The notes under the pieces were generated by a model that saw nothing but the letters and a program-made list of their open reading frames with translations, was not told where the DNA came from and made no database searches. Positions 1-9,445 of a DNA stretch of 64,000 nt are shown here, piece by piece; the stretch's first letter is position 1; the number at the start of each line of letters is the position of its first letter. The stretch spans positions 62,001-126,000 of the forward strand of contig NZ_LBMH01000001.1 in the NCBI RefSeq assembly GCF_001005305.1. The letters run 5' to 3'. The position numbers and the translations under genes are program-made. The stretch comes from Kordia zhangzhouensis (GTDB taxonomy: Bacteria > Bacteroidota > Bacteroidia > Flavobacteriales > Flavobacteriaceae).

Positions 1-395
1 ATTTTGAGCCTGTTATTGAAGGGATGCACGATGTATTTAGTATGGAAAAAGGTGGAACAGCCCGTTTTTTAAATGTGCCAGGCATTGAAATTTGCGGAAA
101 AACAGGAACTGCTGAAAACTTTACTATTATTGATGGTAAAAAAACACAGTTAACCGACCATTCTATTTTTGTTGCTTTTGCTCCTAAAGACAATCCTAAG
201 ATAGCCATAGCGGTTTTTGTTGAAAATGGATATTATGGCGCGCGTTGGGCTGGAAAGATTTCTAGCTTAATGATTGAGCTATATCTAAAAGGAGAAGTTA
301 CACTGAAAGACATGGAAAAACTAGTGCTAGAAAAGAGTTTGGAGGAAGAATATGCAAAACCACTAAGCGGAAAACCATTCACCATTAATGAATAG
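1..395 (+). CDS. mrdA: Penicillin-binding protein 2, C-terminal part (5' end outside window)
   Basis: Only the last ~131 codons are present; the frame is open to the window edge. It contains the KTGTAE box (third active-site motif of the transpeptidase domain) in the context GIEICGKTGTAEN, followed by the usual FVAFAPKDNPKIAIAVFVE strand. Peptidoglycan transpeptidase of the elongasome, acting in the periplasm. Its last codons overlap the start of rodA by 8 bases, the classic mrdA-mrdB pair. The assignment to PBP2 rather than another class B PBP rests mainly on this neighbour. Confidence 0.9.
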   Translation, partial: FEPVIEGMHDVFSMEKGGTARFLNVPGIEICGKTGTAENFTIIDGKKTQLTDHSIFVAFAPKDNPKIAIAVFVENGYYGARWAGKISSLMIELYLKGEVTLKDMEKLVLEKSLEEEYAKPLSGKPFTINE

Positions 396-1680
396 AGAAG
401 CAAAATTTGTAAAAAAAATTGATTGGTTTTCCATACTACTATATTTCTTATTGGTAGGAATAGGTTGGATTAATATTTACTCTGCATCTGTTACCGAAGA
501 ACCTACAAGTATTCTTGATATGAGCCAATTATACGGAAAACAGCTCTTTTTTATTGGTTCAAGCATCATGCTCATTATTCTCATCCTGTCAATAGAAGCA
601 AAATTCTATGAACGGTTTTCAAGTATTATTTATATAGTTTCCTTGATAAGCTTATTGGGTTTAATGGTGCTGGGAAAAAACATAAACGGTGCTACTTCCT
701 GGTACGCTATTGGCAGCTTTACGTTGCAACCTTCTGAATTTGCTAAATCAGCCACGGTTTTAGCCTTAGCAAAGTATTTGAGTGATATCCAAACCAATAT
801 TAATTATTTCAAACATCAACTCATAGCTTTTGCTATTATTTTAACTCCTCCCTTGTTGATTATGCTACAGCCTGATGCTGGAAGTGCAATGGTCTATATG
901 GCATTCTTTTTTGTATTATATCGCGAAGGATTGCCTGCCATTTATTTATGGATAGGATTTCTTCTTATTTTACTATTTATTATCACACTAAAGGTAGGCT
1001 ATATTTATACCATCATAGGAACAGTTATACTTGGACTCATCTGTATTTTTTATGTCTTTAAAAAAGAACTGAAACGGCATAGAAAAACAACCTTAGCACT
1101 TACTTCTTTGGTAGCTGCAATAAGTTTTATTTTAGCAGTCAATTATATTTTTTACAATGTATTTCAACAACATCATCGCGATCGATTTACGTTGGTTTTA
1201 GGTTTAGAAAAAGACCCTGACAAATTAGAGAAAATTAGAAAAACCTTTGGGTTCAACACCAATCAATCACAAATTGCTATTGGTTCTGGTGGTTTTTGGG
1301 GAAAAGGTTGGTTACAAGGAACACGTACCAAAGGAGATTTTGTCCCTGAACAAGACACCGATTATATTTTTACTACAGTTGGTGAAGAATGGGGCTTTTT
1401 AGGAAGCTCAATGGTTATTTTCTTATTTGTCGCATTACTTTTACGGATACTTCATCGAGCCGAGCAACAAAAAAATAAATTTAGCCGAGTCTATGGGTAT
1501 AGTGTCGCCGCTATCCTATTCTTTCACTTTGCAATCAATATTGGAATGGTAATCGGTTTATTTCCGACTGTAGGAATCCCACTGCCATTCTTTAGCTATG
1601 GTGGTTCTGGACTTTGGGGATTCACTATTTTACTATTCATATTCATCAAACTTGATGCAAATCGAATTAATGAATGGTAA
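388..1680 (+). CDS. mrdB: Rod shape-determining protein RodA (SEDS glycosyltransferase)
   Basis: A 430-residue polytopic membrane protein of the SEDS family, the peptidoglycan glycosyltransferase that works with PBP2 in lateral wall synthesis. Visible signatures are LQPSEFAK, LQPDAGSAMV near residue 160, the long loop with FVPEQDTDYIFTTVGEEWG near residue 315 and the family-closing PLPFFSYGGSG near residue 395. About ten hydrophobic segments are apparent. It overlaps the upstream mrdA, so translation is probably coupled. Length is typical for Bacteroidota RodA, and the PBP2 partner excludes FtsW. Confidence 0.95.
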   Translation: MNREAKFVKKIDWFSILLYFLLVGIGWINIYSASVTEEPTSILDMSQLYGKQLFFIGSSIMLIILILSIEAKFYERFSSIIYIVSLISLLGLMVLGKNINGATSWYAIGSFTLQPSEFAKSATVLALAKYLSDIQTNINYFKHQLIAFAIILTPPLLIMLQPDAGSAMVYMAFFFVLYREGLPAIYLWIGFLLILLFIITLKVGYIYTIIGTVILGLICIFYVFKKELKRHRKTTLALTSLVAAISFILAVNYIFYNVFQQHHRDRFTLVLGLEKDPDKLEKIRKTFGFNTNQSQIAIGSGGFWGKGWLQGTRTKGDFVPEQDTDYIFTTVGEEWGFLGSSMVIFLFVALLLRILHRAEQQKNKFSRVYGYSVAAILFFHFAINIGMVIGLFPTVGIPLPFFSYGGSGLWGFTILLFIFIKLDANRINEW

Positions 1681-1805
1681 TATTTCTTTTTTATCTCTGC
1701 AGCTTCTAAAATTCGTTACAAAAATGTTAAGTACGGAATTACCGTAATTTTTTCTTACAAAGCTTTGCTATCTTACTGTAATCGTTTAACCAAAATTATG
1801 TACTC

Positions 1806-1967
1806 ATGTTACAAAGAATTTCAAAATTAGGGGCTGTATTAGGAAAAAAAGAACAACGAAACATTACGGGAGGAGCTTGGCCAAGAACAGAACAAGAATG
1901 TCTTAATTGTGGAGGCGAATGGCACGCACCACTTTGTGCTTTATCGCACGACTCACCTTGTGCTTAA
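1806..1967 (+). CDS. Small double-glycine RiPP-type precursor peptide (53 aa)
   Basis: An unlisted 53-codon ORF. The N-terminus (MLQRISKLGAVLGKKEQRNI) ends in TGG and fits the Bacteroidota double-glycine leader pattern L-x-K-x-E-Q-x-x-I-x-G-G. The 30 residues after GG are Cys- and Trp-containing (four Cys, about residues 32, 35, 44 and 52) and would be the mature peptide. It has its own intrinsic terminator and lies 195 bases before a C39-like/VKOR/thioredoxin protein, which suggests disulfide formation or processing of this peptide. No lanthipeptide dehydratase or C39 ABC exporter is nearby, so the modification state is unknown. It could also be an unmodified bacteriocin-like peptide. Confidence 0.7.
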   Translation: MLQRISKLGAVLGKKEQRNITGGAWPRTEQECLNCGGEWHAPLCALSHDSPCA

Positions 1968-1992
1968 TAAATCCTTGAAAACGTATGACTTG

Positions 1993-2017
1993 AAAGCGAA
2001 CTAAAGTTCGCTTTTTT
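1993..2017 (+). terminator. Intrinsic terminator of the first small peptide gene
   Basis: Nine-bp stem AAAGCGAAC / GTTCGCTTT with loop TAAA, running into a T tract. It sits 25 bases after the stop of the small peptide gene, so that gene is probably a monocistronic unit. Confidence 0.8.
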
Positions 2018-2100
2018 ATCACACATGCTTCATTTTATAAATTGAACATAGCTTATTTCTAAAAAAAGAAAGCGTTACAGTATACTTTAAAAATACTTTC

Positions 2101-2108
2101 TATCTTTA
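2101..2108 (+). promoter_or_regulatory. Putative -7 promoter box for the C39-like/VKOR gene
   Basis: TATCTTTA matches the Bacteroidota -7 consensus TAnnTTTG at seven of eight positions. It lies about 50 bases before the start codon at 2162 and downstream of the preceding terminator. No convincing -33 TTTG was seen. Confidence 0.4.
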
Positions 2109-2161
2109 GCTAGACAATTTTTAAATTTTAATTTCCCCCTACCAAAATTAAAATGAATTAG

Positions 2162-3718
2162 ATGGAACATATTATACTCAACTTACTTACCAACAATAGT
2201 TACTTACATATTGATCGCGAACTGTTGAATTTACAACTGTTATCGCATCCAGAATATCCAAGTTTAAAATCAATTACCGATACCCTCGATTATTTTGAGA
2301 TTGATAATCTAGCAGCCAACGTGCCTAAAGATGCGCTTTCACAAATGCCTGATTGTTTTTTGGCCCTTATTAAGAATGAACGTGGAGAAGAAGTCGTTTT
2401 GGTTGAGAAAAGAAAGGGCACAATACTACTCACAGATGCAGAAGAGAAGAAAGAAAAAGTAACCGAAACAGTTTTTGCTGAACGCTGGACAGGAACAATT
2501 GTTGCCGTAGAAGAGCTTGAAAAAACTGTTAATGCAAAATCTATACAATCTGCACTTCCCTATTTTATCATTGCTGCGATTGCTTCTATCAATGTAATGA
2601 TTAACTTTAGTTTTCCTTATTTACTTTATACATCTTTAACACTTGTCGGATTGTATATTAGTATTTTAATTATTCGGGAAGATTTAGGAATAAAGAGCAA
2701 AGCCGTTGCCAAAGTTTGCGGTGCTATTTCTAAAAATAGTACTTGTAGCGAAGTGATAAATACTGAGGGAAATAAACTTTTTGGACTTATTTCCTTGAGC
2801 GATGCTTCCTTTGTTTTCTTTGCAGGATTATTTTTAACCTTATCAGCTGTTGGGTTTCATCAAAGTACCTTGCTAGCCTTATCTATTGCAGGAATTCCAA
2901 TTGTCATATATGCATTATACCGCCAAGGCATAGTATTAAAAAAATGGTGTGCATTATGCTTGCTCATTGCCGGAATCTTACTCTTAAAAACAGCTTTACT
3001 AGCCGCTACATTTAGCTTTATTTGGGTATTGGATTGGTATTACATAGCCAAACTTGTAAGCGTATTTGCCCTACTATATATTGGTTGGATGTATTGTAAA
3101 TCATATTGGGAAAGTCATGAAAAACTTGCCTCTACCGAAACAGATTTCTTGAAGTTCAAAAGAAACCCTGAACTTTTTAAAACTATGTTACGTGAACAAG
3201 GAGTTCAAAATACAGAAGTAATTCCGCAGCCACTTCGTATTACTTTTGGAAATCCTAATGGAGTTATTAAATTACAAGGCGTTACCAATCCGTTATGCGG
3301 CTATTGCACAGCTGCTTTTGAAGCATATGACAAGTTAATGCAAACTTATGGAAATGATATCAGCTTAGAGTTTATATTTAACGTTCCTCCAAGTGTTGAA
3401 CATACCAGCAACCAAATTGCTTCTCGATTAATCGATTTATATGGAATCGATCCGCAGAAATCATATCAAGCGCTTAAAGAATGGTATGCCAATAGAAGTA
3501 TTGATGAGTGGCAGCAAAAATTTGGAAAACCAGAAAATACCAATGCTCAAGAAACTCTAAAGACACATAAAGAGTGGTGTGATGTAAATGATGTGCATTA
3601 TACACCTGCAAGTATTTTAAATCATTATTTCTTTCCAAAATCGTATGAGGTGAAAGATTTGCCTCTATTTATTCAAGATATGATTTTGGAAATACAACAA
3701 GAAGAATCAACATCTTAG
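2162..3718 (+). CDS. C39-peptidase-like / VKOR / thioredoxin fusion membrane protein
   Basis: A 518-residue protein with three parts. Residues ~1-115 resemble a C39 peptidase-like domain (the YPSLKSITDTLDYF region) but lack the catalytic Cys start, so this part is probably a peptide-binding relic. Residues ~125-315 are a hydrophobic VKOR-type domain with a CALC redox motif near residue 263 and a second cysteine pair earlier. Residues ~345-518 are a thioredoxin-like domain with CGYC near residue 379. Such fusions catalyse disulfide formation, with VKOR reoxidising the thioredoxin domain through quinone. It sits between two tiny double-glycine precursor genes, so I infer it handles their cysteines. 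No ABC exporter is fused or adjacent. Confidence 0.8.
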   Translation: MEHIILNLLTNNSYLHIDRELLNLQLLSHPEYPSLKSITDTLDYFEIDNLAANVPKDALSQMPDCFLALIKNERGEEVVLVEKRKGTILLTDAEEKKEKVTETVFAERWTGTIVAVEELEKTVNAKSIQSALPYFIIAAIASINVMINFSFPYLLYTSLTLVGLYISILIIREDLGIKSKAVAKVCGAISKNSTCSEVINTEGNKLFGLISLSDASFVFFAGLFLTLSAVGFHQSTLLALSIAGIPIVIYALYRQGIVLKKWCALCLLIAGILLLKTALLAATFSFIWVLDWYYIAKLVSVFALLYIGWMYCKSYWESHEKLASTETDFLKFKRNPELFKTMLREQGVQNTEVIPQPLRITFGNPNGVIKLQGVTNPLCGYCTAAFEAYDKLMQTYGNDISLEFIFNVPPSVEHTSNQIASRLIDLYGIDPQKSYQALKEWYANRSIDEWQQKFGKPENTNAQETLKTHKEWCDVNDVHYTPASILNHYFFPKSYEVKDLPLFIQDMILEIQQEESTS

Positions 3719-3956
3719 CATATATCACCCAAACTACTTTCAATTTTTTAAAAGGTGTATTGTTTTTAAGCAATGCACCTTGTTTTGTGTGAAATGTTTT
3801 TTAAACAAGCGACTTCTTATAGGTTTGATGTATATTAAGTTTTATTTGACAACTTACTTTTATTCAAGCTGCTTTATAGTTAATTACGGGTTTCCCGTAA
3901 ATGATTTGCGATTTCATTTTATACTTTAGTATGTATTAACTTTTAAACTTTTTGTC

Positions 3957-4109
3957 ATGAAAAAAAGAAATCTTACATCCTTAAAGCTCAACAAGAAAAC
4001 AATTTCAAACGCAAAAACCTCAGTTACTATTAAAGGAGGAGGAACGCATTATGAATCAATTTGTGATTGTCCTACTACCATACGTACAGTTACAATAAAT
4101 AACGATTAA
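3957..4109 (+). CDS. Small class I lanthipeptide-type precursor (50 aa)
   Basis: An unlisted 50-codon ORF whose leader carries SLKLNKKTISNAK, the L-x-L-N-K-x-T-I pattern of Bacteroidota class I lanthipeptide leaders, ending IKGGG. The core of about 21 residues has Ser, two Cys (CDC) and several Thr, suitable for thioether rings. A TACTTTAG promoter-like box lies about 35 bases upstream and a strong terminator follows. No LanB or LanC lies within about 40 kb, and the LanC at 47217 belongs to a different cluster. If modified, the enzymes must be encoded elsewhere in the genome. Confidence 0.7.
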   Translation: MKKRNLTSLKLNKKTISNAKTSVTIKGGGTHYESICDCPTTIRTVTINND

Positions 4110-4121
4110 AACTGCAAAGTT

Positions 4122-4153
4122 AAGAAAGCGGCTTCTAGGTCGCTTTCTTTTTA
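4122..4153 (+). terminator. Intrinsic terminator of the second small peptide gene
   Basis: Nine-bp stem AAGAAAGCG / CGCTTTCTT with a 10-base loop followed by Ts. Its stem resembles the terminator after the first small peptide gene. Confidence 0.8.
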
Positions 4154-4247
4154 ATTACTATTTTATATAGTTTAAAAAAGAAGACTTTAATTAGTCACAC
4201 AAGAGCTCGCCTTACATATTAAATTCTATATAAAATAGCTGAATATT

Positions 4248-5090
4248 CTATCGAAAGCTCCATTGTTTATAAGTAGTCATAGCTTCTAATTTGTTTTCTT
4301 TGGCATCTTCTAGTTCTGGAAAGAAGTCAATTCCTGTTCGTTGTTCTATTTCATCAACTGAAACAACATATTCATATAAAGGTTTATTTGAGTCTTGATG
4401 CGGCAGTAAGAAAGCAATCATTTTAGTGTTTCCTTCTGTATTGTCCAACAATATTTTATAAAAATAATTAGGCACTGCGACATCTTCGTGTCCAATTCTT
4501 TTAAGGTTTTTTTCTAATATTCCTCCAGTAACCACATATACACCGTCGTATTTTTTTGCCCAATAGCGCACCTTTTGTTCTAATCGATTCCAAATGCCCG
4601 AATTAAACTCATGTTCTTGTGGAGAAATATTACTAGTTAAAAACGTTTCTGTAAAGGCTGTTTTGGTATACTTTCTATCAGCCGCTGGACACAAATGCCC
4701 TCGATCATATCCAGATTCTTTATAATTACGCCAATGTGCTGACTTAGTTTTGATAGCTTCATCCTGTTCAAAATACGGGCGTTTGTAGTCGGTATATACT
4801 ACTTGGTTCTTTTTCAATTCATATGCTACCCATTCGGCTTGCTCAAAAGCTTCATGATAAGATAATGAATATCCTTCATGATGAACAATTTGCCCTGTAG
4901 TTGAACTTGGTAAATAAAATTCATTTGTCAGCTTTTTGGGTTTGCTATTGGTCGTTTGCTTTTTTGTTCCGTGAATTTCATCATTAGGGTTGTATGTACG
5001 TGTTTGTTGTTTATTTTCACATTGTTCGTATATCAAAAAAGCTGCACCAATTAACAGGACTAGTAACGGATATATTTTGTTTCGTTTCAA
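4248..5090 (-). CDS. DNA/RNA non-specific endonuclease, membrane-anchored or secreted
   Basis: A 280-residue protein with an N-terminal hydrophobic segment (PLLVLLIGAAFLIY) that acts as signal anchor or uncleaved signal. The NUC (beta-beta-alpha metal) nuclease domain covers residues ~55-270, with the catalytic DRGH box (GYDRGHLCPAADR) near residue 130 and the metal-binding Asn region NISPQEHEFNSGIWNRLE. It hydrolyses DNA and RNA without sequence preference outside the cytoplasm, probably for nutrient scavenging or defence. It is convergent with the small peptide gene upstream and 84 bases from the next minus-strand gene. Confidence 0.88.
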   Translation of the reverse strand: MKRNKIYPLLVLLIGAAFLIYEQCENKQQTRTYNPNDEIHGTKKQTTNSKPKKLTNEFYLPSSTTGQIVHHEGYSLSYHEAFEQAEWVAYELKKNQVVYTDYKRPYFEQDEAIKTKSAHWRNYKESGYDRGHLCPAADRKYTKTAFTETFLTSNISPQEHEFNSGIWNRLEQKVRYWAKKYDGVYVVTGGILEKNLKRIGHEDVAVPNYFYKILLDNTEGNTKMIAFLLPHQDSNKPLYEYVVSVDEIEQRTGIDFFPELEDAKENKLEAMTTYKQWSFR

Positions 5091-5174
5091 GAGTATTTTT
5101 TTATGTATTTTATAGGAATATGTTTATGTATAATTTTCTAACAAGGTGTTTTTCACATATGCAAATTAACATCT

Positions 5175-6284
5175 TTAACTTTTTACATCCAAAGCATCAC
5201 GTAAAGCATTTCCAACTAGCATGAACGCCATTACTAAACTCATTATAGCTATTCCAGGAATGATAGCCAAATATGGTTTTCCAAGAATAATATAACTATA
5301 GTGATCTTTAATCATTGCGCCCCAGCTTGGCATAGGTGGTTGTGCTCCTATACCTAAAAAACTCAGCCCGCTCTCTATAAGAATTGCCGCAGCAAAGTTT
5401 GCCGCCGAAATTACTATAACTGGAGCCATAATATTAGGCAATATATGTTTGGTAATGATTCTATAATCATGATATCCTAAGGCACGTGCAGCAGTAACAT
5501 ATTGCATTTGCTTCACACTTAATACCTGCCCACGCACAATCCTTGCTACTTCAACCCACATAGTAAGTCCTACTGCTACGAATACTTGCCAAAAACCTTT
5601 TCCTAGAGTTAGGGTAATAGCAATAACTAGTAGTAATGTAGGAATGGACCATGTAACATTAATAAACCACATAATAATTGCATCAACTTTACCTTCAAAG
5701 TATCCTGCCAACGCTCCTAATGTTATACCAATAAGTAATGAGATAAATACAGCCACAAACCCAATAGAAAACGAAATACGCATCCCGATGAGCATTCTGC
5801 TTAATACGTCACGTCCGTATTTATCTGTTCCTAAATAAAAAGTTTTTGATTTAATATATTGAGATGTTACTTGTTGCACACTCATATTATCAGGAAAATC
5901 ATTTAACAGAATTTCCTTTTCCACACCTTCAATAGTTCCATCTGTATATTCTGTAATAAACAGTTGATTGTTTTCAGTACGATAACTTGTTAAGGGAATT
6001 TCTGTTTCGGTATTTTTTTTTCCAAAAAATATAGTCTTTACTAAAGATTCTTCTTTTTTTTCTTTGGAAGGAATTGTAAGCATTTGCACAATAAATCCAG
6101 GCTTTTTTGAGTGGATAGACACATGCATTTGGTTTGCATTTTGTGTATCATCTGGAGCAAACACATATGCAAAGACAACTAAAAAAGCACAAATTACAAT
6201 AAAGCCAAAACTCAAAACGCCCCAAAAATTCTTTTTGAATTTCTGGAGCGCTAAAGCTGTTAATGAATTTGAGTGTTGACTCAT
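5175..6284 (-). CDS. ABC transporter permease, DppC/OppC type
   Basis: A 369-residue inner-membrane permease of the peptide/nickel/oligopeptide family. An N-terminal transmembrane helix is followed by a periplasmic insertion of about 110 residues. The permease core begins with YFLGTDKYGRDVLSRMLIG, a DppC hallmark, and continues through the EAA-type loop RALGYHDYRIITKHILPN to the conserved FLGIGAQPPMPSWGAM. The partner permease, ATPases and binding protein are not in the window, so the substrate is unknown. It lies 14 bases after the tail-specific protease gene and may be co-transcribed with it. Confidence 0.9.
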   Translation of the reverse strand: MSQHSNSLTALALQKFKKNFWGVLSFGFIVICAFLVVFAYVFAPDDTQNANQMHVSIHSKKPGFIVQMLTIPSKEKKEESLVKTIFFGKKNTETEIPLTSYRTENNQLFITEYTDGTIEGVEKEILLNDFPDNMSVQQVTSQYIKSKTFYLGTDKYGRDVLSRMLIGMRISFSIGFVAVFISLLIGITLGALAGYFEGKVDAIIMWFINVTWSIPTLLLVIAITLTLGKGFWQVFVAVGLTMWVEVARIVRGQVLSVKQMQYVTAARALGYHDYRIITKHILPNIMAPVIVISAANFAAAILIESGLSFLGIGAQPPMPSWGAMIKDHYSYIILGKPYLAIIPGIAIMSLVMAFMLVGNALRDALDVKS

Positions 6285-6298
6285 TAATATCTTTTAAA

Positions 6299-8425
6299 TT
6301 ATCCTCTTACAACAGATCTTTTTTTCTTTTTGATATTGTTGATCTGAATATCTCCTAGCACATTGATTGCCTCTTCTACATATACATCTTTGGCTAAATC
6401 TTCATGCCATGCTTGTCGTTTACTTTGTAGGGAAGAATCTTTTTTCATTAATAATTCTTCATAAGGCAACGAAGTAAACGTAAGTTTTGTATCATAATCT
6501 GCTATGGCCTTAAATCGTTTTGCATATTCTTCATCTGCATCTGACTCTTTTTTGTAAGCTGCATAATTGAGAGGATACTCATTGTCATCTCTACGATTTT
6601 TAATCCACTTTGCATTTTCTTCAATCAGCTTCAGTTGCGCATTGTTTGCCATACGCTGTTTACTTCTCTTGATTGTTTCTTCATAATCTATATACCCATC
6701 CCAAAGGTCATAATCAGCAGCGTCAATGCGATCCCAAGGTAATGGGTTTTCTTGATCTTTTTCACCAACGTCAATAAAACTGTATTTATCAACCACCACT
6801 ACATCACTTTTTACACCTTCTAATTGTGTGGATCCTCCATTAATTCTGTAAAACTTTTGAGTTGTTAGTTTCAGAGCTCCTACGTTTCCGTCTCCACCAC
6901 GCACAAATCTATTTAAATCTACAATATTTTGAACAGTTCCTTTTCCATAAGTTTGTTTACTTCCTATTACAATTGCTCTTTTATAATCTTGCAATGCTGC
7001 AGCTAAGATTTCTGAAGCAGAAGCAGAAAGTTCATTTACTAAAATTACTAAAGGGCCATCCCACTGAATACGACTATCTTCATCATTTAAGATTTCCTTA
7101 CCATCTACAGAGCTTTTTACTTGAACGATTGGCCCATCTTTTATAAAAAACCCTGCCATGTCTACTACTGTTTTCAAAGAACCACCACCGTTATTACGAA
7201 GATCTAGTACCAAACCTTCCATTCCTTGTTCTTTTAAACGTTCTAACTCTTGCTTTACATCACTTGCAGCATTTCGCTTATTATAATCTTCAAAATTTAC
7301 ATAAAATTTAGGCAAATTGATAATTCCGAATGTGCGTTTTCCTTTTTTAACTACAGCTGACTTTGCATAGGTTTCTTCAATTTCAACAAGATCTCTTTTG
7401 ATTGTAATTACTTCAATAGAGCCATCTACTTTTTTGATGGTTAAGGTAACTTTAGTCCCTTTAGGTCCTTTGATAAGCTTTACTGCATCATCCAAACGCA
7501 TTCCTACAATATCTACCGGCTCTTCTCCTTCTTGAGCTACTTTAAGGATAACATCTCCTGCTTCTATTTTTTTACTTCTCCATGCAGGTCCTCCTGAGAT
7601 GACTTCAAAAATCTTTGCTCCTTCCGTACGCTTTTGCAAACGAGCTCCGATTCCTTCTAATGTTCCCGACATACTCATATCAAAACGATCTTTATCTTGA
7701 GGCGCCAAATATGAGGTATGCGGATCAAATTCTTCAACGATAGTATTTATATAAATGCTAAACCAATCTTTTCGCTCAAGGTCATCCATAAGGTCGAAGA
7801 ATTCTACATAAGTTTTTGCTGTAGATTTACGAGCTTCTTTTTCTAATGTTTCATCATCTTTGATTTCGTAAGCAGCATCTTCTTTTTTCTTGTTTTCTTG
7901 TACTTCAAGTTTGATATCGTAGTTCGCCAAAGTAGAAAACTTCAATTCTTTTCTCCAACGCTCTTTTAGCTCGCTAACATCTTTGGCAAATGTCATTTTC
8001 TCGTAATCTCGGTTAATGGTTTCATTCACAGTGAAGTCGAACGGAGAGGCTAAGATTTCTTCTTGATATACTTTTGCTTCCTCCATACGCTTTACCAAAC
8101 GATCATATACCAAGCTAAAAAATTGTACTCCAGGCTCTCTTATTTCGTCGTCTATTTTGTGTTTATATTGACTAAACTCTTCAACATCTGAGGCCAAAAA
8201 GTAGCGCTTCATCGGATCAACGGCTTCCATAAAGTCGTTGTATACATTTTCAGAGAAATCATCATTAATATCTTGCGGATCGAAATGCCATCTTCCCAAT
8301 ACATAAGAAATTAGGTCTACTAATGTTTTATCTTTCTCGGGATCATCAAATGTTTTTTTAGCAAAACCACAAGATACCATTGCAAAGACCAATAGTATCA
8401 CTAAAAATATTCTATTCCTTTTCAT
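6299..8425 (-). CDS. prc: Carboxy-terminal processing (tail-specific) protease, lipoprotein
   Basis: About 708 residues from the chosen start. An upstream in-frame ATG at 8470 exists, but starting at MKRNRIFLVILLVFAMVSCG gives a clean lipoprotein signal with lipobox VSCG. Order: Tsp N-terminal domain, PDZ domain (~250-330), S41 protease core with catalytic Ser in NELSASASE near residue 463 and Lys in QTYGKGTVQ near residue 491, and a C-terminal Tsp-associated domain. It degrades or trims periplasmic proteins from their C termini. Length is typical of the Prc subfamily and longer than CtpA. The start choice is the main uncertainty. Confidence 0.93.
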   Translation of the reverse strand: MKRNRIFLVILLVFAMVSCGFAKKTFDDPEKDKTLVDLISYVLGRWHFDPQDINDDFSENVYNDFMEAVDPMKRYFLASDVEEFSQYKHKIDDEIREPGVQFFSLVYDRLVKRMEEAKVYQEEILASPFDFTVNETINRDYEKMTFAKDVSELKERWRKELKFSTLANYDIKLEVQENKKKEDAAYEIKDDETLEKEARKSTAKTYVEFFDLMDDLERKDWFSIYINTIVEEFDPHTSYLAPQDKDRFDMSMSGTLEGIGARLQKRTEGAKIFEVISGGPAWRSKKIEAGDVILKVAQEGEEPVDIVGMRLDDAVKLIKGPKGTKVTLTIKKVDGSIEVITIKRDLVEIEETYAKSAVVKKGKRTFGIINLPKFYVNFEDYNKRNAASDVKQELERLKEQGMEGLVLDLRNNGGGSLKTVVDMAGFFIKDGPIVQVKSSVDGKEILNDEDSRIQWDGPLVILVNELSASASEILAAALQDYKRAIVIGSKQTYGKGTVQNIVDLNRFVRGGDGNVGALKLTTQKFYRINGGSTQLEGVKSDVVVVDKYSFIDVGEKDQENPLPWDRIDAADYDLWDGYIDYEETIKRSKQRMANNAQLKLIEENAKWIKNRRDDNEYPLNYAAYKKESDADEEYAKRFKAIADYDTKLTFTSLPYEELLMKKDSSLQSKRQAWHEDLAKDVYVEEAINVLGDIQINNIKKKKRSVVRG

Positions 8426-8665
8426 AAAAGCTCGAATTTTCACACATTTATTTTTTTTCATTCTCAACAATTAGCTTGAATATTGACAATCATCATTAGG
8501 AAAAGATTATCATCTTTAGGGCTAATTTTTCTAATTTTTTACTAAAATAAAGAAAAAACTATGCCATTATTTAACAATCGTACTAATTTTTTGTTAAAGA
8601 TAAAATGCTATGCATGTCACGAGTAAATTATGTACTTTAGCAATATCAAAACGAATTACTTTTTT

Positions 8666-9445
8666 ATGAGCGAGAAACCACTAATTTTAGTTACCAACGA
8701 TGATGGAATTACTGCTCCCGGCTTGCGGGCATTGATTGATGTAATGAATGAATTAGGAGACGTGATTGTTGTAGCTCCAGACAGCCCGCAAAGTGGAATG
8801 GGGCACGCCATCACAGCAAACTCAACTATTTATTGCACAGCTATTACAATTGATGAAGGTCCACAAATAGAATATTCTAGTTCCGGAACACCCGTAGATT
8901 GTGTAAAACTAGCTGTAAATGAAATTTTAAACCGCAAACCTGATATTTGTGTTTCAGGAGTCAATCACGGCTCTAACTCTTCTATCAATGTAATCTATTC
9001 TGGTACTATGAGTGCTGCTGTTGAAGCAGGAATTGAAGGAATTCCAGCGATAGGTTTTTCATTATTAGATTATGACTGGGAAGCCGATTTTGAAGCCACT
9101 AAAGGATATGTAAAGAAAATTACTAAAAAGGTACTAGAGCACGGCTTGCCTGAAGGTGTTGTTTTAAATGTAAATTTCCCAAAGCTAAAAGAGAAAGACA
9201 TTAAAGGAATTCGTATTTGCAGACAAGCAAAAGCATATTGGCAGGAAGATTTTGACAAACGTACCAATCCGCATGGAAAGCAATATTATTGGTTATCTGG
9301 GAAATTTGTGAATGAAGATAAAGGAGAAGACACTGACGAATGGGCATTGGCAAACGGATATGTTTCCTTAGTTCCTGTAATGTTTGACTTAACAGCACAT
9401 CACGCAATTCAAAAACTTAATAGCCTAGGATTTAATGAAGAATAA
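8666..9445 (+). CDS. surE: 5'/3'-nucleotidase SurE
   Basis: A 259-residue nucleotidase that removes phosphate from nucleoside monophosphates (survival protein E). The N-terminus ILVTNDDGITAPGL carries the metal-binding DD pair. Also visible are VVAPDSPQSGMGHAIT, GTPVDCVKLAV and the metal-binding Asn in SGVNHGSN. I chose the ATG at 8666 (MSEKPLIL) because an upstream ATG at 8630 would add twelve residues not seen in the family. It overlaps the next gene by 11 bases. A TACTTTAG box just upstream could be the -7 element. Confidence 0.95.
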   Translation: MSEKPLILVTNDDGITAPGLRALIDVMNELGDVIVVAPDSPQSGMGHAITANSTIYCTAITIDEGPQIEYSSSGTPVDCVKLAVNEILNRKPDICVSGVNHGSNSSINVIYSGTMSAAVEAGIEGIPAIGFSLLDYDWEADFEATKGYVKKITKKVLEHGLPEGVVLNVNFPKLKEKDIKGIRICRQAKAYWQEDFDKRTNPHGKQYYWLSGKFVNEDKGEDTDEWALANGYVSLVPVMFDLTAHHAIQKLNSLGFNEE

